The translations under genes were made by a program, and so were the position numbers. A stretch of DNA of 39,489 bases from a virus. The stretch spans positions 1-39,489 of IMG/VR virus record IMGVR_UViG_3300036832_000216; one strand, given 5' to 3'. Positions 5,817 to 11,934 of this stretch are shown here, one piece after another. Every line of letters begins with the position of its first letter. Within the stretch, counting starts at the first letter, position 1. The notes below the pieces were generated by a model, which did no database searches, was not told where the DNA came from, and was given only the letters and a program-made list of their open reading frames with translations.

Positions 5817-6188
5817 ATGACAAACGTCGAAGGCGACATGCAGGAAGTGCATGCGGAAGACTTGGACGACGAAGAGGGTGGACCTAAGCCAGCCTCGATC
5901 GGCCGTAACTTCCAAGAGTTGCCTGAAGGGCACCTGACACTCGTCGGGTTCGCCAAGTTCCTGCAGAAGCCTCGTTCCCAGGGTGGGCGCTACGTGATCG
6001 TCAAGCCACAAGTGCTGTACAGCACGGCCAAGAACACGAAGTCGTTTCCCGTGAAGACTCACGTTGACGGTCGACAGATCGTGAACGTGGAAGAGGCCCT
6101 TCAGTGGTGGGATGAGAAGGAGCAGCGCAAGGCCGAGCGGGCCGCCGAACAGGCTCAGCAGCCAGAGCCTGAAGAGGAGGTCGGCTAG
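5817..6188 (+). CDS. Helix-turn-helix-like protein, copy B
   Basis: About 123 residues from ATG 5817, placed correctly behind AAAGGAGGTG (5801-5810); GTG 5808 lies inside that site. It has an acidic N-terminus, a central region (LVGFAKFLQK, then VKPQVLYSTAKNT) equivalent to the helix-turn-helix of the 1561 protein, a beta hairpin, then VEEALQWWDEKEQRK and an acidic tail. Both copies follow a shared-type promoter as first gene. A paralogous pair of DNA-binding regulators is likely, although the turn is less regular here. Its stop codon is the first base-paired part of a large hairpin. Confidence 0.7.
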   Translation: MTNVEGDMQEVHAEDLDDEEGGPKPASIGRNFQELPEGHLTLVGFAKFLQKPRSQGGRYVIVKPQVLYSTAKNTKSFPVKTHVDGRQIVNVEEALQWWDEKEQRKAERAAEQAQQPEPEEEVG

Positions 6189-6230
6189 TGAGGCGAGGGG
6201 AACCGTTGGAAAGGGTTCCCCTCCTCACTA
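6186..6230 (+). terminator. Large hairpin at the end of the helix-turn-helix gene
   Basis: 17 base pairs with one 2-base bulge: TAGTGAGG (6186-6193) pairs with CCTCACTA (6223-6230), and AGGGGAACC (6196-6204) with GGTTCCCCT (6214-6222). The stem begins with the stop codon itself. No T-run follows, so it could be a U-tract-less terminator, an RNA end protector or a processing site. Confidence 0.65.
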
Positions 6231-6266
6231 GGGTGCTACGGTGGAGTAACCGGCATCGTAGCACCC
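6231..6266 (+). terminator. Second hairpin directly after the first
   Basis: A perfect 10-bp stem, GGGTGCTACG (6231-6240) with CGTAGCACCC (6257-6266), starting at the base after the previous hairpin ends. No promoter is visible between it and the 6292 gene, so downstream genes rely on readthrough or on RNA processing here. Confidence 0.6.
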
Positions 6267-6291
6267 CAGTGAGGAAACGGAAGGAGGTGAT

Positions 6292-6477
6292 ATGAAGAAC
6301 GGAGAACTGCAGGAGCTCCTGAAACAATGGAGTGATACAGAAGAAGTCGTCGTGGTAATTGTTCTCAGCGACGACTACGAGCCTGAGGATGGTGACGTCC
6401 TCGACATCGAAACAGACGGTGATGTAGCCTTTCAATCTGGGAAGGTAACCATCACTGCAACGGCACCCGACAATTAA
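6292..6477 (+). CDS. Acidic hypothetical protein
   Basis: A 61-residue, very acidic, beta-rich protein with a ribosome site GGAAGGAGGTGAT just before the ATG. No motif was recognised. It comes right after two strong hairpins and begins a block of small genes that leads to the SNF2 helicase. Confidence 0.7.
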   Translation: MKNGELQELLKQWSDTEEVVVVIVLSDDYEPEDGDVLDIETDGDVAFQSGKVTITATAPDN

Positions 6478-6497
6478 ACGGAGAACGGAAAGGAATC

Positions 6498-6737
6498 ATG
6501 GCTGCAACACCAACCAGACAGGCGTGTCCTGAGTGCGGTAAGAAACTCAAGCACGTCGGGATGCACATGAAGAATGTGCACGGTATCGCCGGAGGCTTAT
6601 CCGGTAGAGTCCACAAAAGTAGGAACGGCGCCAAACCGGAGCCTACGTTTAAGACACGTGGGTTCACCCGAGTCGAGGAGTTTATAGTCCTCGAGGACGA
6701 CGACGGCGGAATGTGGCTTGCGGAGAAGATCCGGTAA
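6498..6737 (+). CDS. C2H2-type zinc-finger protein
   Basis: A 79-residue protein. A finger of the form CPECGKKLKHVGMHMKNVH lies at about 10-28 (two Cys, two His), so it should bind one zinc and probably DNA or RNA. A basic linker and an acidic C-terminal segment follow. The ribosome site is AAAGGA. Stop and next start overlap (TAATG). Confidence 0.75.
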   Translation: MAATPTRQACPECGKKLKHVGMHMKNVHGIAGGLSGRVHKSRNGAKPEPTFKTRGFTRVEEFIVLEDDDGGMWLAEKIR

Positions 6738-7060
6738 TGGCCAAGGAACTGATGGAGATCCACGAGCTCACGGATAAGTTCCTAATGTGCAGAGCATTAG
6801 GACATTCGTGGGATGACAATCCGAACCCTGAGATCGATAGTGATCTGTACCACAGTAGTCGAGCAGCAGTGTTCCTAAGGTGCACACGTTGCAGAACTGA
6901 ACGGTTCGACTACCTAGATCAGTCATTGCAGGTGTTCACAAGGTACTACAGGTACCCGAAGAAGTACACGACAATCCCCGGCTCCACACGACCAGATGTG
7001 CGAGCCGAAATGCTGAGCCGATCGTTACTGATCAGATCGAGGCGCAACGGCAAACGATGA
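6737..7060 (+). CDS. Actinophage-type zinc-ribbon protein
   Basis: A 107-residue protein. It shows the pattern C-x-LGHSW, then LRCTRCRTER, then RYYRYPKKY, which recurs in many actinophage early proteins: the Cys/His set binds zinc, and the Tyr/Pro block follows. ATG 6737 overlaps the upstream stop; an earlier in-frame codon at 6713 lies inside the neighbour. The family has no settled function to my knowledge. Confidence 0.75.
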   Translation: MAKELMEIHELTDKFLMCRALGHSWDDNPNPEIDSDLYHSSRAAVFLRCTRCRTERFDYLDQSLQVFTRYYRYPKKYTTIPGSTRPDVRAEMLSRSLLIRSRRNGKR

Positions 7061-7272
7061 AGGTGAACTTCAACACAACTGTACTGGGTGAGGCTATCGT
7101 CTGGAGGTCGGAAAGCGATACTCGCCCAGGCCTATTCCATTACACGTTCAAGTTACGTCACGGGGGAATGGTCTGCTCATGCGAGGGCTGGCAGTATAAC
7201 GCTTTCTGCAAGCACCTAGAACGTGCCCCGGTAGAAGCAATCGAAAGGCTAATGGCGAACTGGCGTGATTGA
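7057..7272 (+). CDS. Stand-alone SWIM zinc-finger protein
   Basis: A 71-residue protein that is little more than a SWIM finger: C40, C42, C51, H53 (CxC-X8-CxH), preceded by a beta-rich stretch. The spacing is the same as in the SWIM tail of the PolX-like protein. SWIM fingers occur in SWI2/SNF2 ATPases and other DNA-linked proteins, and the very next gene, overlapping by 8 bases, is a SNF2-type helicase. It may be the detached SWIM part of that helicase; that is inference. Confidence 0.8.
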   Translation: MKVNFNTTVLGEAIVWRSESDTRPGLFHYTFKLRHGGMVCSCEGWQYNAFCKHLERAPVEAIERLMANWRD

Positions 7273-8644
7273 TCTATTCCCATTCCAGAAGGAAGATGTC
7301 GACCACCTCGAGGGTGTTACAGGAGCATTAAATGCTAATGACATGGGAACTGGAAAAACGTATGAGGCGATCGAACGTGACGCGAGGATACGAGCAGCGA
7401 ACGGAGGACGAGGTGCTACACTCGTAGTCGCACCGCTGACGATCCTCGAAGACGTCTGGCAGGCACACTTCGAGGAACTGACAGACCTCAAGGTCGTTGT
7501 GTGCGATCCCAAAGACCGTAAGCGAAGCTGGTCAGCTTGGCATGTGATCAAAGGCGATGTCTTTGTCGTCCATTGGGAAGCACTGAGACTGATGCCAGAG
7601 TTAGCACAGGCACAGTGGCTCCACGTGATTGCTGACGAATGCCACAGGGCTAAGAACCGCAAGGCTCAACAGACAAAGGCCCTGAAGTCTATTCCGCACG
7701 TCGGCTACAAGACAGCGATGTCAGGTACACCAGTCATCAATCGTCCAGATGAGTTGTGGAGTATTCTGAACTGGCTACATCCAAGGGTCTATACTTCGTA
7801 CTGGAAGTTCTTCGGCAAGTACGTTGAGACTGAAACCAAATACTTCCGAGGTAGGACCGTACGAGTGGTTGTTGGTCCTAAGAACCTGCACAGACTTCGT
7901 GAGGAGCTGGAGCCCTTCTACGTTAGGCGGCGTAAAGAGGACGTGCTTCCAGACTTGCCGGAGAAGTACTACACAGAGATCAAGGTCGACCTTACACCAG
8001 TACAACGTCGAGCATACGACACAATGCGGAAGGAGATGATTGCCTGGATCGGTAATCAAGAAGCGGAGGTCTTAGCTGCCCCTGTGGTGATTGCGCAGCT
8101 CATCCGGCTGCAGCAGTTCGCCGTAGCGTTTGCCGAGTACGACGAAGATGGTGATCGTATTCGATTGTCAGAGCCGAGCTCGAAGCTTGACGCACTAATG
8201 GAGGTACTGGATGAATCCGAAGAACCGCTGGTCGTCTTCAGTCGGTTCAGGCAACTTGTCGACCTTGCAGCAGAACGTTTCCGTCAGGCGAATATTTCCT
8301 TTGTTACCCTTACGGGTGATACGAGCCACGCCGATCGACGGAGCAATGTCGAGAAGTTCCAGAAGGGTAACGTACGTGTTTTTATTGGGACGCTTGGAGC
8401 TGGGGGTGTCGGCATCACGCTCACAAGGGCTAGTACGGTGTGCTTTCTCGATCGGGACTGGTCACCAGCTCTCAACAGACAAGCCGAGGATAGACTCCAC
8501 CGTATCGGACAACAGAACGCAGTTCAGGTCATCGACATTACCGCCCGAAGAACCGTAGACCTAGGTAAGAAGCAGATGCTCGACCTGAAGGAATCCTGGA
8601 TCCGAGCCATCCTAGGCGATCCTCAAAATGACAATACGCATTGA
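7265..8644 (+). CDS. SNF2-family superfamily 2 helicase/translocase
   Basis: 459 residues from GTG 7265, a compact DEAD/DEAH-type ATPase with both RecA-like lobes. Visible motifs: Q-like FPFQKEDV, Walker A (DMGTGKT, K31), DECH box (IADECHRAKN), SGTP motif, and motif VI in the form DRLHRIGQ, which is the SNF2 signature. No extra chromatin domains are present. It should move along double-stranded DNA using ATP and may act in replication restart, recombination or displacing proteins. It starts inside the SWIM gene. Confidence 0.92.
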   Translation: MIDLFPFQKEDVDHLEGVTGALNANDMGTGKTYEAIERDARIRAANGGRGATLVVAPLTILEDVWQAHFEELTDLKVVVCDPKDRKRSWSAWHVIKGDVFVVHWEALRLMPELAQAQWLHVIADECHRAKNRKAQQTKALKSIPHVGYKTAMSGTPVINRPDELWSILNWLHPRVYTSYWKFFGKYVETETKYFRGRTVRVVVGPKNLHRLREELEPFYVRRRKEDVLPDLPEKYYTEIKVDLTPVQRRAYDTMRKEMIAWIGNQEAEVLAAPVVIAQLIRLQQFAVAFAEYDEDGDRIRLSEPSSKLDALMEVLDESEEPLVVFSRFRQLVDLAAERFRQANISFVTLTGDTSHADRRSNVEKFQKGNVRVFIGTLGAGGVGITLTRASTVCFLDRDWSPALNRQAEDRLHRIGQQNAVQVIDITARRTVDLGKKQMLDLKESWIRAILGDPQNDNTH

Positions 8645-8900
8645 GACGGGTGGTGATTACGGATCGGTCTGGGAGATCGACGAACTTGATATGCGGTACA
8701 GACGTTGGCCTAAGAATGAAGGACCAAGACCATCAGAGTACAGTAGTGACAACGGTGGTCCGCTGAAGGACTTCGTCTGGCATACTATGAGCGGCTGGCG
8801 TGTAGACGAACACTGGCTTCGAATCTACAACCCTGATGGTATGACAGACTATCAAGGTCGCGGCGGTAAGTCTCGTATCAAAGCACCTTACCCAAAATAG
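8628..8900 (+). CDS. Hypothetical protein
   Basis: A 90-residue, Trp/Tyr/Gly-rich protein overlapping the helicase end by 17 bases in another frame. A basic C-terminus (GGKSRIKAPYPK) leads to the stop, which is followed at once by P8. No motif was recognised. Last gene of the P7 unit. Confidence 0.65.
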   Translation: MTIRIETGGDYGSVWEIDELDMRYRRWPKNEGPRPSEYSSDNGGPLKDFVWHTMSGWRVDEHWLRIYNPDGMTDYQGRGGKSRIKAPYPK

Positions 8901-8905
8901 CACTC

Positions 8906-8935
8906 TTGCTTTTCCATATGGACTTGAGGTATAAT
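8906..8935 (+). promoter_or_regulatory. Early promoter P8
   Basis: TTGCTT (8906-8911), 18-bp spacer with a perfect TCCATATGGA dyad, TATAAT (8930-8935). The upstream AAAATAGCAC block is closer to -35 than in the other copies because about 12 bases are missing. It drives 8964, 9212 and the ligase. Confidence 0.85.
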
Positions 8936-8963
8936 AGTAGGAGAAGCTAGAGAAAGGCATCAG

Positions 8964-9215
8964 ATGACAAAGACTGGTGAATACGAGAAGGGCGAGACGT
9001 ACGTCTTGACCATACTCATTCCACCGAAGCGTTTACCACGACAGTCCTGTATGACCTACTTGGGTCGAGCACGTGATGGTTCAACACAATGGAACGCACG
9101 GCCAGCTGCAGGAACGCAGGAGTTGAAAGAGGACTGGATCCTCAAGGCAAGGCGAGTCGGTTCAAGTCCGGGTCGCGACAATCCAAAGCACTACGTCAAC
9201 AAGATCGTACGATGA
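8964..9215 (+). CDS. Hypothetical basic protein
   Basis: An 83-residue basic protein, beta-rich at the start (ETYVLTILIPPKRL), with a basic C-terminus. No family was recognised. First gene of the P8 unit; ATGA overlap with the next gene. Its DNA contains a GGTTCAAGTCC string that resembles a tRNA T-loop by chance. Confidence 0.7.
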   Translation: MTKTGEYEKGETYVLTILIPPKRLPRQSCMTYLGRARDGSTQWNARPAAGTQELKEDWILKARRVGSSPGRDNPKHYVNKIVR

Positions 9216-9421
9216 AACGTATCGATGCCAACACAGTCGAGCTGAACGACCAGGAGTGCCTGTTCAAGGAGCTATTCGACCTGCAGCTCGACCAGGGCTA
9301 TAATCAGTCTGATGCTCTCGGTAACCTCACCGGAAGTCGCGTTCCATTTGGCTTACGATCAGACACATCTACCCTCGACAGTCTGCTTACTAGTGACTTC
9401 GTAGCGTGGCTAACCATATAG
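9212..9421 (+). CDS. Acidic hypothetical protein
   Basis: A 69-residue protein from ATG 9212 (ATGA overlap). The longer frame from 9089 overlaps the neighbour and is not supported. Acidic and Leu/Asp-rich. Not recognised. Its stop lies beside the ribosome site of the ligase gene (TAGGAGGAGAGTG). Confidence 0.65.
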   Translation: MKRIDANTVELNDQECLFKELFDLQLDQGYNQSDALGNLTGSRVPFGLRSDTSTLDSLLTSDFVAWLTI

Positions 9422-9428
9422 GAGGAGA

Positions 9429-10286
9429 GTGAACAAAGATCCGTTTCCGTTAACGCAGTGTAAGACCCTCAAGTCAACTGACTTTCACAAACTGGATAAG
9501 CTTCGATTCGTTCAAGAGCCGAAGATCGACGGCTGGCGACTTCAGGTCGAAGCAGGCGAAGACGGTGTCCATGCGTGGACGAGAACCAACCACGACGCAA
9601 CGGGTAAGCTACCACTGGTCGAAGACGCTCTACGAGACCTTCTCGTCACAGACGTACGACTAGACGGAGAGGTAGTATACCTCGACAAGGAAGGTAACCC
9701 GGACTTCAACTTTACCAGTCGGTGTATGGGTAGTGGCGTCGACGTGTGTGTAGCAAAACAGATGGACGAAGAGCGTTACTTGTCCTACGTAGTGTTCGAC
9801 CTACTGCGCATAGGAGATCGAGACCTACGGTCGCAGCCATGGGAAGAGCGGCGAGCCACACTAGTCAAGCTCCTCGGCTTCCGGGACCACTACGTACATG
9901 TGATCGCTGCGACTGCACCAAGCGAGGAAGCGCACACCGCGAACATTGACAAGTTCGGAGAAGGATCGATTCTTAAGGACATGCGAGCACCGTACGCAGG
10001 TAAGCGACATAAGTCCTGGCTCAAGATGAAGGCAGAGGAGACGATGGACGTTCGTATCGTCAACTACAAACCAGGACAAGGAAAGTACACAGGTCTCATT
10101 GGTGCAATCACCTTCGTAGCACCTGACGGTTCGTTCGGCAACTGTAGTGGGATGGACGATGACACGCGGGTACACATTTCGAACCACCGGGAAAAGTTGA
10201 TCGGCTCCGTCATCGAGGTCAAGCATTACGGTAAGCTGGTAGACGGATGGAGACATCCTCAGTTCATCCGCTTCCGTGATGAATAA
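9429..10286 (+). CDS. ATP-dependent DNA ligase
   Basis: 285 residues, a compact phage-size ligase of adenylation plus OB-fold domains. Motif I is KIDG (K32, the residue that takes up AMP), with LDGEVVYL as motif III, VFDLLRI as IIIa, EGSILKD as motif IV and SWLKMKA as motif V, followed by an OB-fold C-terminus. It seals nicks during replication and repair. It starts at GTG 9429 with GGAGGA (9421-9426) upstream. Last gene before a 205-base structured gap. Confidence 0.93.
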   Translation: MNKDPFPLTQCKTLKSTDFHKLDKLRFVQEPKIDGWRLQVEAGEDGVHAWTRTNHDATGKLPLVEDALRDLLVTDVRLDGEVVYLDKEGNPDFNFTSRCMGSGVDVCVAKQMDEERYLSYVVFDLLRIGDRDLRSQPWEERRATLVKLLGFRDHYVHVIAATAPSEEAHTANIDKFGEGSILKDMRAPYAGKRHKSWLKMKAEETMDVRIVNYKPGQGKYTGLIGAITFVAPDGSFGNCSGMDDDTRVHISNHREKLIGSVIEVKHYGKLVDGWRHPQFIRFRDE

Positions 10287-10342
10287 AGAACGACTGGCTG
10301 AGGCTTGCGGGGTTAACCAACCGTGCCAAAATGCCTATCGTA

Positions 10343-10419
10343 GGGGAGGGGTAGTAGCTGCTCAGAGACAGTACCTCTGACTCACCGAAGGTAAAAGGGA
10401 AAACGCGAACCCCCTCCCC
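10343..10419 (+). other. Structured intergenic element after the ligase
   Basis: GGGGAGGGG (10343-10351) pairs perfectly with CCCCTCCCC (10411-10419), enclosing a 6-bp hairpin, TCAGAG (10362-10367) with CTCTGA (10375-10380). No T-run follows. It could be a terminator for the ligase unit or part of a regulatory RNA. The 205-base gap 10287-10491 contains no open frame of note. Confidence 0.5.
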
Positions 10420-10423
10420 GCAG

Positions 10424-10477
10424 TACGTTAAAACACCCATTGGACATTTAACGTAACTCGGGAGTTACGTTAAAACA
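10424..10477 (+). promoter_or_regulatory. Operator-like palindrome and direct repeat
   Basis: A perfect 12-bp inverted repeat TTAACGTAACTC (10448-10459) and GAGTTACGTTAA (10462-10473), two bases apart. The string TACGTTAAAACA occurs twice, at 10424-10435 and 10466-10477, the second within the palindrome's right arm. It lies 18 bases before the ATG of the secreted protein. It could bind a dimeric regulator or fold in the message; no matching -35/-10 pair is clear. Confidence 0.55.
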
Positions 10478-10491
10478 ACCAGGAGACAAAC

Positions 10492-11103
10492 ATGAAGAAG
10501 AGGTGGTACGTTACCGCAGGGGCAGTTGTAGCTACCGGAGTAGCATCGCTCACCATAAATGCTGGAGGTAGTGCAACACCGTCGAAGACTATCGATGCGA
10601 CCGGACTTGACAAGACACCACTGAACTGTCCTCCTGGTTCACATCTAGTTGCGTTGTTCACTATCAGTGACATCGACAACTCAGGTGATGTCCCGCTACT
10701 CATCAACGTAACCTTCACCGACGGAGATGGGTCTAGCTTCCCGAACTTCCGCTTCGACTCCATGGGCAAAGCGCCGGGCAACCCTCCGTGGGCTCGCTAC
10801 AAGGGTGACGTTTCGCCAACAGGTGTCAGTGGGGCTTCGACACAGATTTATTCGAGCTGGCAAGGTCAATTCGTACTAGAGGAGTACTTCTGTGGCAACC
10901 CAACACCGCCTACGACGACAACTACGAGTAGTAGCATTCCGCCTACTACCACCACGACAAGTTCGACAGTACCACCAACAACTACGGTACCAACGTCGGC
11001 TCCAGCGAGTACAACTACGACAGTACCGCACGCGCAGCCGTTGATACCAACAACGACAACCGTACCGCAAGTACAACCTCAGCCCGTATTCGTTACTGGG
11101 TAA
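10492..11103 (+). CDS. Secreted protein with Thr/Pro-rich stalk
   Basis: 203 residues. An N-terminal signal peptide (MKKRWYVTAGAVVATG, about 28 residues) is followed by a beta-rich domain with two Cys (about 44-135), then a tail of about 65 residues made of Thr runs broken by Pro, Ser and Val. Such tails are extended, often glycosylated stalks on actinobacterial surface proteins. The ribosome site is AGGAGA. It stands alone between a structured gap and the duplicated block. A similar PTTTTTEP stretch follows the signal peptide of the beta-helix protein. Role unknown; acting on the host surface is inference. Confidence 0.75.
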   Translation: MKKRWYVTAGAVVATGVASLTINAGGSATPSKTIDATGLDKTPLNCPPGSHLVALFTISDIDNSGDVPLLINVTFTDGDGSSFPNFRFDSMGKAPGNPPWARYKGDVSPTGVSGASTQIYSSWQGQFVLEEYFCGNPTPPTTTTTSSSIPPTTTTTSSTVPPTTTVPTSAPASTTTTVPHAQPLIPTTTTVPQVQPQPVFVTG

Positions 11104-11109
11104 CGCGAC

Positions 11110-11250
11110 GTGACTGATCACATAGAGGAAGAGAACAAGCGGCTGCGGGAGGCGTTGGGGCGGATTGCAACGTCATCTAAATACCGTGCCATGCCAAAGA
11201 TCGCAGAGGCTGCGCTCGACGCCGTGAGGGTCCCAAGGGAGGAAGGGTGA
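11110..11250 (+). CDS. Short coiled-coil protein, partial copy of the next gene
   Basis: A 46-residue frame from GTG 11110. It is nearly the same as the C-terminal part of the 11247 protein (ENKRLREAL versus ENERLREAL, and an identical AALDAVRVPREEG end). The last 43 bases are identical to those ending the next gene. It lacks that protein's N-terminal half and part of the middle, so it is either a trimmed duplicate or the source of a fusion. GTGA overlap with the next gene. Confidence 0.5.
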   Translation: MTDHIEEENKRLREALGRIATSSKYRAMPKIAEAALDAVRVPREEG

Positions 11251-11251
11251 G
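11209..11251 (+). repeat. 43-base direct repeat, copy 1
   Basis: Identical to 11571-11613. Each copy covers the last codons of a gene plus the GTGA overlap that starts the following gene, so duplication has carried the stop-start junction with it. The spacing between copies is 362 bases. Confidence 0.9.
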
Positions 11252-11612
11252 CCGTATAGAGGAGATACGCCAACGGGTTTCCGATTGCGAACGGTTTGAG
11301 TTGACCTACCCCGTAGACGTGGGGCGATGGTATGTGCCCGATGTCAACGAACTCCTCACAGCCCTAGACGAAGCAGAGCGGCAACGCGACGAGTGGAGAG
11401 AGGGGTGTCGTCTCCAAGTTTTACTCGGGGATAAACGGCTAGAGAAAGCAGAGCGGGAGAACGAGCGGCTGCGGGAGGCGCTGCACCAGATCGCCCACCT
11501 GACGATCCTGCCCACAGACAACGCAGCGATGGTCTACGGCCGCGCCGTTCGGATGACCGTACTGGCGGGTGCTGCGCTCGACGCCGTGAGGGTCCCAAGG
11601 GAGGAAGGGTGA
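11247..11612 (+). CDS. Coiled-coil hypothetical protein
   Basis: A 121-residue, highly charged helical protein (Glu/Arg-rich, ERENERLREALHQIA) starting at GTG 11247, which overlaps the upstream stop. Proteins with this N-E-R-L-R-E-A-L and AALDAVR pattern are widespread small actinophage proteins of unknown role. The block 11110-11612 looks more GC-rich in third positions than its neighbours, which together with the repeat hints at recent acquisition. Confidence 0.7.
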   Translation: MSRIEEIRQRVSDCERFELTYPVDVGRWYVPDVNELLTALDEAERQRDEWREGCRLQVLLGDKRLEKAERENERLREALHQIAHLTILPTDNAAMVYGRAVRMTVLAGAALDAVRVPREEG

Positions 11613-11613
11613 G
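11571..11613 (+). repeat. 43-base direct repeat, copy 2
   Basis: Second copy of the 11209-11251 sequence, ending with the GTGAG that starts the 11609 gene. Confidence 0.9.
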
Positions 11614-11875
11614 AACGTTCACGGGTTACAGGCCGGAGGTGCCAGAGCACTACATCGAAGGCGGCTACGGCAACCCCCCGGATGTAGCGCAGTTCCAGGG
11701 CGTTGAGTTTGACGATGGGACGGTCGCTGTCCGATGGCTGACGCAATATCGCTCCACGTCGATTTGGCCGGACTTTGCCGAGTTCCAGGCAGTCCACGGT
11801 CACGCTGACTATGGAACACGGATCGAATGGAGTGCCGTGAAGGAGACATCAAAAAATTCCGATCAGCACCCTTGA
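11609..11875 (+). CDS. Hypothetical protein of an actinophage family
   Basis: An 88-residue protein from GTG 11609, overlapping the upstream stop. The pattern VRWLTQYRSTSIWPDFAEF followed by VHGHADYGTRIEW is one I know from small actinophage accessory proteins without assigned function. Its stop lies just at the -35 element of P9. Confidence 0.7.
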   Translation: MRTFTGYRPEVPEHYIEGGYGNPPDVAQFQGVEFDDGTVAVRWLTQYRSTSIWPDFAEFQAVHGHADYGTRIEWSAVKETSKNSDQHP

Positions 11876-11900
11876 TTTCCAAGTTTGACTCCGTTATAAT
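11872..11900 (+). promoter_or_regulatory. Promoter P9 of the replication operon
   Basis: TTGATT (11872-11877), 17-bp spacer, TATAAT (11895-11900). It shares the GCACCCTTGATTTCC core with P6 but lacks a clean TCC/GGA dyad. No other promoter of this family is visible between here and 23.7 kb, so it may drive the whole replication and modification operon. Confidence 0.88.
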
Positions 11901-11934
11901 AGTATTATAACCTTTTTAACGGAATGAGAAACGG

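Noticed and set aside
9160-9180. GGTTCAAGTCC string resembling a tRNA T-loop
   Set aside because: The flanking bases do not form a 5-bp T stem, no acceptor, D or anticodon arms can be placed, and it lies inside a gene.
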